Below are positions 1 to 5,033 of a stretch of DNA of 23,428 nt, one piece after another. The DNA lies in IMG/VR virus record IMGVR_UViG_3300017741_002102, positions 1 to 23,428 of that record; one strand, 5' to 3'. Made by a program: the position numbers and the translations under genes. The DNA is from a virus. The notes under the pieces were generated by a model. That model had not been told where the DNA came from. It ran no database searches and saw only the letters and a program-made list of their open reading frames with translations. Position 1 is the first letter of the stretch, and the number at the start of each line of letters is the position of its first letter.

Positions 1-78
1 TGCAGCGGCACAGATAACGCAACCGAAAAGCAGTTATGGATCATGCCGCAGCACTGTGAATTGGAGGAGGAAGAATAA
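1..78 (+). CDS. C-terminal end of an unrecognised small protein (5' partial)
   Basis: The frame is open from the window edge for 25 codons and ends in TAA. The visible tail includes TEKQLWIMPQHCELEEEE, which I do not recognise. The terminal run of Glu codons (GAG GAG GAA GAA) also serves as a very strong ribosome binding site (GGAGGAGGAAG) for the next gene, whose ATG overlaps this stop in a TAATG pentamer. That arrangement supports the reading frame. The start and most of the protein lie outside the window, so no function can be given. Confidence 0.6.
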   Translation, partial: CSGTDNATEKQLWIMPQHCELEEEE

Positions 79-209
79 TGGCTAAACCAAAAGTATATAC
101 AATGTTTGTATCATTTTCAGCTATGGATATGGAACAAGCAATAGAATATATCCACGACTTAGATGATAAAGATATTAGAAGTTGTTTGGAGGAGGAGAGT
201 AATGGCTAA
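78..209 (+). CDS. Small hypothetical protein, 43 aa
   Basis: The product begins MAKPKVYTMFVSFSAMDMEQ and ends in LEEESNG. It has no membrane segment. A beta-strand-like stretch (VYTMFVSFS) followed by an acidic helix suggests a tiny alpha/beta protein, but I recognise no family. The start is set by the GGAGGAGGAAG ribosome site just upstream and the TAATG overlap with the preceding gene. Its 3' end overlaps the next gene by 8 bases, and its GAG codons again provide that gene's ribosome site. The tight coupling makes it likely to be translated. Function unknown. Confidence 0.55.
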   Translation: MAKPKVYTMFVSFSAMDMEQAIEYIHDLDDKDIRSCLEEESNG

Positions 210-408
210 ACTTAAAGAAAAAGAATGCACGCATAGACATGAAGTTACATTTTCAATAACTGTTATTGGTATTGGAGATCATAAAGATGAAGTAATACAA
301 GACGCAAGAGAATATTCACTTTGTGATTATGACATAAGCGACTTAGAAGTAGTAAAAGTTACACAAGATAGTGATTGGTGTGATGATTGTATAGAGAGCG
401 CGGAATAA
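202..408 (+). CDS. Small hypothetical protein, 68 aa, Cys-containing
   Basis: An in-frame ATG lies further upstream at 163, but the start at 202 is preferred because GGAGGAGGAGAG sits at 188-199 and the resulting N-terminus, MAKLKEKECTHRHEV, resembles that of the gene before it (MAKPK). The sequence is strand (VTFSITVIGIG), helix (DEVIQDAREY), then strand (LEVVKVTQ). Four cysteines and two histidines are present, with a terminal CDDC, so metal or disulfide binding is conceivable but not shown. It is acidic overall. It sits in a run of small phage genes coupled by stop/start overlaps. No family recognised. Confidence 0.6.
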   Translation: MAKLKEKECTHRHEVTFSITVIGIGDHKDEVIQDAREYSLCDYDISDLEVVKVTQDSDWCDDCIESAE

Positions 409-617
409 TGGTAAACATAGAAGAAGTAACTCTATTAATTAAAACTGATTTTGGATTTGCACTAGATGAAGTGTTACGAACTTTACACAATGCAGAATTT
501 GAGAAAGGTAACACAAAGATACTTGACTTTGAGAGTAAAGAAGTAGTAACTATAAAGTACAAGCACAATCAATATAAAGTAGACGGAGTTAAATACAATG
601 CAGGAGGTGTCAAGTAA
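408..617 (+). CDS. Small hypothetical protein, 69 aa
   Basis: An upstream in-frame ATG exists at 387, but ATG 408 overlaps the previous stop as TAATG, the pattern used throughout this cluster, and gives MVNIEEVTLLIKTDFGFALD. The protein reads as a helix-rich N-terminal half (ALDEVLRTLHNAEFEKG) followed by strands rich in Lys, Tyr and Val (VVTIKYKHNQYKVDGVKYN). No membrane segment, cysteine or known motif is visible. The ribosome site is weak (AGAG), so translation probably depends on coupling to the gene before. Function unknown. Confidence 0.6.
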   Translation: MVNIEEVTLLIKTDFGFALDEVLRTLHNAEFEKGNTKILDFESKEVVTIKYKHNQYKVDGVKYNAGGVK

Positions 618-733
618 TGGATCAATTTGATGAATGGTTAGCAAGTTGCCCAATATCATATTGGACTAAAAGTGATGATGGCGATCAAATAACAATAACT
701 TTTAATGTAGGCGAATTAGAGGAGGAAAAATAA
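617..733 (+). CDS. Very small hypothetical protein, 38 aa
   Basis: The product is MDQFDEWLASCPISYW followed by an acidic, strand-like tail ending in GELEEEK. A perfect AGGAGGT ribosome site lies at 601-607, and the ATG overlaps the previous stop as TAATG. Its terminal GAG GAG GAA codons double as the ribosome site for the next gene, the same trick seen at 61-80 and 188-204. The strong initiation signals make this likely to be real despite its length. The negative charge would suit a small inhibitor that binds a basic partner, but that is only a guess. Confidence 0.55.
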   Translation: MDQFDEWLASCPISYWTKSDDGDQITITFNVGELEEEK

Positions 734-954
734 TGGAGTTCCACTTCAATGTCGTGAGTCATATCATGGTCGCACTCGGCAGCGTAGTGTTAGGTTACTA
801 TTTTGCTAACGAGCAATGGCGGACACGTAGATTATGGGAATGGAAGAACATAACCCAAGAGATACGCCTAGCACAGACAGAGAACCATAGACTCGAAGAG
901 ATAAACGCAATTCTAGTCGGACAATTAAAGGAGATCGGCGACATAAAAAAATAG
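733..954 (+). CDS. Small membrane protein with coiled coil, 73 aa
   Basis: Residues about 7-24 (VVSHIMVALGSVVLGYYF) form one hydrophobic segment, followed by an Arg/Trp-rich patch (WRTRRLWEWK) and then a heptad-like region (residues about 40-70) ending in KEIGDIKK. This is the layout of a type II membrane protein with a short cytoplasmic or periplasmic coil. Such a topology would fit a membrane anchor or a tiny inner-membrane spanin, but it is much shorter than known Rz proteins and no o-spanin is seen. It is the last gene of its unit: a terminator follows 25 bases after the stop. The stop TAG lies inside the AATAGATC motif that recurs in other intergenic regions. Confidence 0.65.
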   Translation: MEFHFNVVSHIMVALGSVVLGYYFANEQWRTRRLWEWKNITQEIRLAQTENHRLEEINAILVGQLKEIGDIKK

Positions 955-978
955 ATCCCCAAGAAATTCAAGAGAATC

Positions 979-1009
979 AGCAGCAGCGCCGCCTCGTTGC
1001 TGCTTTTTC
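979..1009 (+). terminator. Rho-independent terminator after the small-gene operon
   Basis: AGCAGCA at 979-985 pairs with TGCTGCT at 998-1004, and the stem extends inward through G.U, C-G and G-C to about ten base pairs around a six-base loop. A run of Ts (1004-1008), C and more Ts follows. It closes the operon ending at 954 and separates it from the ArdA unit. Confidence 0.8.
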
Positions 1010-1115
1010 TTTTACCTGGAAAAAAACAGGGTATTTAAAAGCCATGAGAGAGTCCTTGAATTTGCTGCTTCACTATGTCCCACACATAAAACCCTATAAA
1101 CATTACATTAAATGC

Positions 1116-1143
1116 TTGTATAAATTTTATATTTTGGTACAAT
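1116..1143 (+). promoter_or_regulatory. Sigma70-like promoter for the ardA unit
   Basis: A -35 like box TTGTAT (1116-1121) and a -10 like box TACAAT (1138-1143) are separated by 16 bases of AT-rich DNA. The start of transcription would fall near 1150, giving a short leader with AGGAAGG at 1159-1165 before the ATG at 1175. It lies between a terminator and the ardA gene, so an independent promoter is expected here. Confidence 0.55.
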
Positions 1144-1174
1144 TTTATTATAACTTTAGGAAGGAGTTAGAAGA

Positions 1175-1750
1175 ATGAATACTATCGAAACTATCGAAAA
1201 CAATAACTATATAGAAATATGTCCTGGCTGTTTAGCTTGCTACAATCAAGGGCGCCTTACTTTTTATTGGTTCCAAATTACCAAAGAGACAACGCTTAAA
1301 CAAATCCAAAAAGCATTGGATATTGAAGAGATACACAAAAAAGCTAAGACTCCGTACGCATGCGGCGGGGATGAAGTACACATACAGGACAATGATTTTG
1401 GCGGCGGCGAGTACATGCTAGCCGAAGAGATTTACGGACTTGTGCAGCTGCTTCAATTGGTTCCTAATTTTGATTATGTAAGAGCATTTAAAGAAGTGTT
1501 TCTTATGGGTGATGAGTTGGACGTTAATCACGAACCAACGGAAACGTTTAAAGATTTTGCAGACAGTGTAACAGTCTTTACATCACGGGAAGAGGAAGAG
1601 AACGCGCTAGAAGATAGATTTGTAGAACATTATGATGTTCCAGAATATCTTACGCCGTTTATAAATTGGCGAGAAGTCCGCGAGTATATGCTTAATGGAT
1701 TAGAGCGCGCAGAGATTAACGGGGTTACGTATCTATGGGGTAGCTTCTAA
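1175..1750 (+). CDS. ardA: ArdA-like antirestriction protein, 191 aa
   Basis: ArdA proteins are elongated, acidic DNA mimics that occupy the DNA-binding site of type I restriction-modification enzymes and protect incoming phage or plasmid DNA. The N-terminal segment CLACYNQGRLTFYWFQI (residues 19-35) matches the family's start, where a strand is followed by the YNxG turn. The segment VHIQDNDFGG (68-77) corresponds to the family's conserved strand with acidic 'QDxE/F' residues. The C-terminal third (LEDRFVEHYDVPEYLTPFINW, then a final strand) fits the last ArdA domain. Length is within the usual 165-195 residues and Asp/Glu strongly exceed Lys/Arg. It has its own promoter and an AGGAAGG site ten bases before the ATG, and is followed by three small genes. 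The call rests on pattern recognition of a divergent family; I am fairly confident. Confidence 0.78.
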   Translation: MNTIETIENNNYIEICPGCLACYNQGRLTFYWFQITKETTLKQIQKALDIEEIHKKAKTPYACGGDEVHIQDNDFGGGEYMLAEEIYGLVQLLQLVPNFDYVRAFKEVFLMGDELDVNHEPTETFKDFADSVTVFTSREEEENALEDRFVEHYDVPEYLTPFINWREVREYMLNGLERAEINGVTYLWGSF

Positions 1751-1911
1751 TGAATCTGTTTATATTGTTACTCATAGCTAGCCATTCGTTCCTTGTTGTC
1801 TATGCCTGGAGTTTACGCCAGGAACTAAGAGAGACACAAGCAGACCTGGAAGAGTACGTTAATTATATTGGAGATGAATTTGCAGCAGCAAAAGAGAGGG
1901 GAGAAATTTAA
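1750..1911 (+). CDS. Small N-terminally anchored membrane protein, 53 aa
   Basis: The N-terminus, MNLFILLLIASHSFLVVYAW, is a single hydrophobic segment and could be a signal anchor. It is followed by SLRQELRETQADLEEYV, an amphipathic helix with coiled-coil character, and an acidic tail. The ATG overlaps the ardA stop as TAATG, so it is translationally coupled to ardA. Its layout (one membrane segment plus short coil) resembles the 73-residue product of the preceding operon, though sequence similarity is slight. Function unknown; coupling to ardA hints at a role early in infection. Confidence 0.55.
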   Translation: MNLFILLLIASHSFLVVYAWSLRQELRETQADLEEYVNYIGDEFAAAKERGEI

Positions 1912-2115
1912 ATGAAGAATGAATTAATTAAAGCTATAAAGAAAATGTTCGATGAGAATTGGAAGAGCTTAGAGTTAGGAAGCAGTCAAGCGGACAGAGT
2001 GGAAGCGTACGTGCTTGGAACAATCAAGGATGTATTCAGAGAGAGGGAAGAAAAGTTGCAGGAGTTTAAAGTACCAGGATTAAAAGAGTTAAGAATAGAG
2101 AGAGAGGACAATTAA
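1912..2115 (+). CDS. Small hypothetical helical protein, 67 aa
   Basis: The product starts MKNELIKAIKKMFDENWKSL and looks entirely alpha-helical, with a highly charged C-terminal half (FREREEKLQEF, LRIEREDN). An AGGGGAG ribosome site lies about ten bases before the ATG, and the start directly abuts the previous stop. No domain recognised. It is the third gene of the ardA unit. Confidence 0.6.
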   Translation: MKNELIKAIKKMFDENWKSLELGSSQADRVEAYVLGTIKDVFREREEKLQEFKVPGLKELRIEREDN

Positions 2116-2116
2116 A

Positions 2117-2302
2117 ATGGCGGTAAGTAAAGACAACTACAAAGTGGAAGAGGTCGCGGCAGAAGTACAAAACGCTTACGACTTCTTAGAGCAAGGTTAC
2201 GGAATGCTACCGAATAGTAAGGTTGATTTGAGCGATAAGTTTTACGGACTTATGCAAGAGTTAGCGGACTTAAAGGAAGAAGTCGAGCGAACGAAAGAAT
2301 AA
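2117..2302 (+). CDS. Small acidic helical protein, 61 aa
   Basis: The protein (MAVSKDNYKVEEVAAEVQNA at the start, ELADLKEEVERTKE at the end) is acidic and probably two helices joined by a loop containing LPNSKVDLSD. AGAGAGAGG precedes the ATG. It is the last gene of the ardA transcription unit; a terminator follows about 60 bases later. No family recognised. Confidence 0.6.
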   Translation: MAVSKDNYKVEEVAAEVQNAYDFLEQGYGMLPNSKVDLSDKFYGLMQELADLKEEVERTKE

Positions 2303-2365
2303 GGTGCAACTCCTGGAATAAGCAATCCCCTAATTGTTTACGTACTAACCAGGAGAGAGAGACAG

Positions 2366-2387
2366 GCGGCGCTACGGTGCCGCTTTT
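2366..2387 (+). terminator. Rho-independent terminator with UACG tetraloop
   Basis: GCGGCGC (2366-2372) pairs with GTGCCGC (2377-2383), with one G.U pair, around the loop TACG. A C(UACG)G closing is one of the most stable RNA tetraloops. TTTTCTC follows at once. It closes the ardA unit. Confidence 0.85.
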
Positions 2388-2444
2388 CTCATTGTGAGAG
2401 AATAATAGATCACCAAGTCAGAAGAAACACGAATAGATCTCCGT

Positions 2445-2504
2445 GAAAATTTTGTAGATCGAAAAATCCTGGAAGAAAATTTTGTAGATCGGAACTTCTG
2501 GAGA
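2445..2504. repeat. Two tandem copies of a 30-base direct repeat
   Basis: GAAAATTTTGTAGATCG occurs at 2445-2461 and again at 2475-2491, exactly 30 bases apart. The rest of each unit is similar but imperfect (both contain a CTGGA segment). Each copy contains the palindromic AAAATTTT and a TAGATC core. Tandem sites of this kind are commonly binding sites for a regulator or replication protein, but no partner is identified here. Confidence 0.75.
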
Positions 2505-2532
2505 GACGTATATCCTCTATTTTAAGCTGCGA

Positions 2533-2613
2533 GTAGTCGATTTGATAGGCGAACGCATAAGTCAGCAGTCCAGGACAAACCGCCTACGATTCGCCGCACC
2601 GCGCCGCACTACC
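2533..2613. other. Candidate structured element with alternative stems
   Basis: GTAGT (2533-2537) can pair with ACTAC (2609-2613), enclosing a segment in which the same bases can form either TAGGCG/CGCCTA (2546-2551 with 2581-2586) or GGCGAA/TTCGCC (2548-2553 with 2590-2595). The stretch is much richer in G+C than its surroundings. This could be a small RNA, a leader or a protein-binding site. The stems are short and may be chance. Confidence 0.3.
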
Positions 2614-2709
2614 CACACACACGCATACAAAGTAAGTATTAACCCCCATACCTTAATCTCGGGGCGCATAAAATATGTATGAATTAGTCAATTTAAACCT
2701 GGCAATTTG

Positions 2710-2787
2710 TGGAGGTGGTGGGAGTCGAACCCACTGTTATTAGATGTTTATATGGGATAAGATCTAACACGAAACCAGTACACCCCC
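2710..2787 (-). ncRNA. Mini-tmRNA: tRNA-like domain of tmRNA without a tag region
   Basis: The 78-base transcript starts GGGGGUGUACUGGUUUCG and ends GUUCGACUCCCACCACCUCC plus A. The 5' GGGGGUG pairs with 3' CACCUCC over seven pairs with a G3.U70 wobble and A73, the identity elements for alanine charging used by tRNA-Ala and tmRNA. The T arm is perfect (GUGGG, UUCGACU, CCCAC). The D region lacks a proper stem and reads CUGGUUUCG, as in tmRNA. Where tmRNA has helix P2, this RNA has UUAGAU paired with AUCUAA, capped by UUAU/AUAA and loop CCCAU. No seven-base anticodon loop is possible, and there is no room for the pseudoknots or tag frame. CCA is not encoded. Alternatives are an attachment-site copy of the host ssrA gene or a decayed phage tmRNA. 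Confidence 0.7.
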
Positions 2788-2794
2788 CGTCTAC

Positions 2795-2822
2795 AGTATA
2801 CTATATATAGTGTAGTCTATAA
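2795..2822 (-). promoter_or_regulatory. Candidate promoter of the mini-tmRNA
   Basis: On the minus strand a TATACT box (2800 down to 2795) stands seven bases before the first G of the RNA, so transcription would begin at or next to the mature 5' end. The -35 region is weak (TTATAG at a 16-base spacing). The placement of the -10 box supports the RNA being expressed independently. Confidence 0.45.
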
Positions 2823-2852
2823 CCACTATATGTGGTATAACTACCAATAGTA

Positions 2853-2883
2853 TGTTATATTACGCAGATCCTGTAATATAACA
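2853..2883. repeat. Perfect 11-bp inverted repeat
   Basis: TGTTATATTAC (2853-2863) and GTAATATAACA (2873-2883) are exact reverse complements separated by nine bases (GCAGATCCT). There is no T-run after it, so it is not a terminator on the + strand. The AT-rich arms spaced at about two helical turns (20 bases centre to centre) suit a dimeric operator or initiator site. Confidence 0.75.
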
Positions 2884-3125
2884 GTCGAGCGCGCGGCAGT
2901 CGTAGCAATCCCTGTGTCACTCCCAACCCAACGCAGTTTATTAAGTGCAGTAACGTAAAAATATTGTCTCTCTCTAATAAATAAAATGTGAGGAAGATCC
3001 CTCAACGGATGACTAAGGCGGTCCTGCTAGTCCAACCACAACTCTTTTGTATTATCATATGGTGTTTGTATAGGCAGGAACACCACATTACTTATCCCAC
3101 GTATGCTACACTATACCATAGAGAT

Positions 3126-5033
3126 ATGTCAAATAAAGAAAAAATCACCATCTGCACAGCAGACAACTGTCTGATCCCTTTACCAGAAGGTCGTAAGAAG
3201 TATTGTAGTGATAGGTGTTCTAAAAGAACACGACAGAGAGCGTGGAGAGCTAGTAAACCCACAGCAGAGATACAGAACCCCAAGCAGGTAGATGAAAATG
3301 TACAGAAACGACGTGGGGATTATTATGCCATAATGAAACAGAAAAATTTTTTTCACGACATAATGAGTGGTACTAAGACTAAAAAAGAGATCGCTAATAT
3401 ATTAAGCTGCAGTCCATCAACCGTATCTAGGGCAGTAGCTGCTTACTTAGAGGACGTAGAGAAAGAAGCGCTGCACGAAAAGAGGGGGGATCCCTTCGAG
3501 CTGCAGGCGGACGTAGAGTCCTTTGTAAAGTTTAGAGATGAATATTTCCTAACAGAGCGTGGGGAAAATTATGAAACACCTGACTTCCAAAAGAAGTGGA
3601 TAGCTGCTATCTTAGATAGTATAAAGTATGGTAAGCGACTTATGATTTTGTCTCCACCTAGACATGGTAAGACAGATCTCTTAACTCACTTTTGTATTTA
3701 CATGATATGTAAAAATCCAAACATACGTGTTATGTGGTGCGGTGGTAACGAAGACATTGCACGTAACTCTGTAGGTGCGGTACTAGACCATTTGGAGAAT
3801 AATGAAGGACTCATACAAGATTACGGAGACTACGACGGATTTAGACCTTCTAATAGAGGTGGAAAAAGTTGGTCGTCCAGTCAATTTACTGTTGCAACTA
3901 GAACAGTCTCTGGTATTAAGTCACCAACTCTTGTCGCAATTGGAAAGGGAGGTAAAATCCTTTCCCGAGACGCAGACCTTATTATTGCAGACGACATCGA
4001 AGATCATGGCACAACTGTGCAACCAAGTGCTAGAGAAAACACCAGGAACTGGTGGACTACAACATTACAATCGCGTAAAGAAGAACATACAGGAATGGTC
4101 GTCATTGGATCAAGACAGCACCCCGACGATCTTTACCATCATCTCTTAGAGAATAAAGCATGGGAATCTATAGTGGATAGAGCGCATGATCTAGAAATAC
4201 CTTTAGAAGATGAATCATTAGATCACCAACCGCATATGTTATGGCAATCAAGACGATCTCATAAATGGTTATTAGAACAGTTAGCTGCAGCAGAGACTGT
4301 AGGCGGTAGAAATATATTTGAGATGGTATATCTTAATAAAGCAGTACCTGACGGTATGGCATTGTTTACCGCAGAAATGATTGATCAATGTATAGACAAG
4401 TCACGTAAGCTAGGAGACATACCACCTGGTACAACACTTATTGCAGGACTTGATCCTGCTAGTACAGGGTATCAAGCAGCAGTACTATGGGCATATAATA
4501 TTAAAACCCAACAAGTATGGCTTGTAGATATTAAGAATGATCAAGGTGGTGGTGTACAAAAAGCACATAAACTTATGAAGGAATGGTACGACAAGTATTG
4601 GTTAGCACATTGGGTAATTGAAGAAAACGGTTTTCAAAGAGCGATCGGACAAGACCGAGACATAAAACAATGGGCAGCTAATCATGGTGTACGTATAGAG
4701 GGACATCAAACATATAAAAATAAATGGGATCCTACATTTGGTGTGACCAGTATGGTAGGTATGTATGAACAAGAAAAAGTAAACATACCGTACTCTGACG
4801 CAAACACACAACGTAAAGTAAATATCTTTAGACAGCAACTGATCTACTTTTCACAAGCAGGTGCAAGCAACTCACGTAACGTAGGAACTAAAACTGACTT
4901 AGTTATGGCTAGTTGGTTTCCTATGAAACGAATACGTACCAATGTAAAAATGATGTTAGCTGAAGCTGAAGCTGACTATAATCCATCCTATAGTTATTAT
5001 AAGCAAAGTGAATACAACGAGGTTTTTTGGTAA
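3126..5033 (+). CDS. terL: Terminase large subunit with N-terminal zinc-finger and HTH region, 635 aa
   Basis: Packages phage DNA into proheads using an ATPase and a nuclease. The ATPase region shows a Walker A variant SPPRHGKT (residues 176-183), Walker B DLIIADDIED (284-293) and a coupling-type motif VVIGSRQHPDDL (325-336). The nuclease region begins LIAGLDPASTGYQAA with D443, followed by VIEENGF (E499/E500) and DLVMASW (D591), the expected three acidic positions of an RNase H-like fold. Before the ATPase lie a Cys pair cluster (C10, C15, C27, C31) and a helix-turn-helix, KKEIANILSCSPSTVSRAVA (residues 86-105). No separate small terminase gene is seen next to it. The start at 3126 is preferred over the in-frame GTG at 2988 and ATG at 3009 because the longer leader looks non-conserved; none of the three has a good ribosome site. 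Confidence 0.92.
   Translation: MSNKEKITICTADNCLIPLPEGRKKYCSDRCSKRTRQRAWRASKPTAEIQNPKQVDENVQKRRGDYYAIMKQKNFFHDIMSGTKTKKEIANILSCSPSTVSRAVAAYLEDVEKEALHEKRGDPFELQADVESFVKFRDEYFLTERGENYETPDFQKKWIAAILDSIKYGKRLMILSPPRHGKTDLLTHFCIYMICKNPNIRVMWCGGNEDIARNSVGAVLDHLENNEGLIQDYGDYDGFRPSNRGGKSWSSSQFTVATRTVSGIKSPTLVAIGKGGKILSRDADLIIADDIEDHGTTVQPSARENTRNWWTTTLQSRKEEHTGMVVIGSRQHPDDLYHHLLENKAWESIVDRAHDLEIPLEDESLDHQPHMLWQSRRSHKWLLEQLAAAETVGGRNIFEMVYLNKAVPDGMALFTAEMIDQCIDKSRKLGDIPPGTTLIAGLDPASTGYQAAVLWAYNIKTQQVWLVDIKNDQGGGVQKAHKLMKEWYDKYWLAHWVIEENGFQRAIGQDRDIKQWAANHGVRIEGHQTYKNKWDPTFGVTSMVGMYEQEKVNIPYSDANTQRKVNIFRQQLIYFSQAGASNSRNVGTKTDLVMASWFPMKRIRTNVKMMLAEAEADYNPSYSYYKQSEYNEVFW

Larger units (their letters stand above)
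2303..3125. other. Long non-coding regulatory region before the late operon
   Basis: About 820 bases hold no convincing protein gene. In order it contains the terminator at 2366-2387, two AATAGATC motifs (2404, 2432), a tandem 30-base repeat (2445-2504), potential alternative stems (2533-2613) inside a stretch with unusually high G+C, the tmRNA-like RNA on the minus strand (2710-2787) with its candidate promoter, small AT palindromes such as ACTATATATAGT near 2801, and an 11-bp inverted repeat (2853-2883). A GTG at 2988 is in frame with the terminase, but the extra 46 residues look non-conserved. Promoters for the late operon probably lie here; I could not fix one with confidence. Confidence 0.6.

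Noticed and set aside
733-954. Spanin (Rz-like) assignment for the 73-residue membrane protein
   Set aside because: The membrane segment plus coil fits in outline, but it is about half the length of known i-spanins, no outer-membrane partner or endolysin is nearby, and it sits among small early-type genes.
2640-2665. CCCC...GGGG hairpin downstream of the mini-tmRNA as its terminator
   Set aside because: The loop is long, the stem has only four strong pairs, and no T-run follows on the minus strand.
2710-2787. Ordinary minus-strand tRNA (for example tRNA-Ala)
   Set aside because: There is no D stem and no five-base-pair stem with a seven-base anticodon loop. The arm at that place has six pairs with internal bulges and a CCCAU loop, while both ends match tmRNA.
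3100-3125. CACTATA segments resembling T7/SP6-type promoter cores (near 3110, and CACTAT near 1071 and 2824)
   Set aside because: The three sites share only six or seven bases, the flanks do not agree, and CACTAT is expected about ten times by chance in this window. No phage RNA polymerase gene is visible.
2988-3125. Extended terminase N-terminus from GTG 2988 or ATG 3009
   Set aside because: The extra residues (KAVLLVQPQLFCIIIWCLYR and following) look like translated non-coding DNA, no convincing ribosome site precedes either start, and the Cys cluster starts naturally after ATG 3126.
3802-4149. A + strand frame of 115 codons inside the terminase gene
   Set aside because: It is out of frame with the intact ATPase motifs of the terminase, and its product has no recognisable features or initiation signal.
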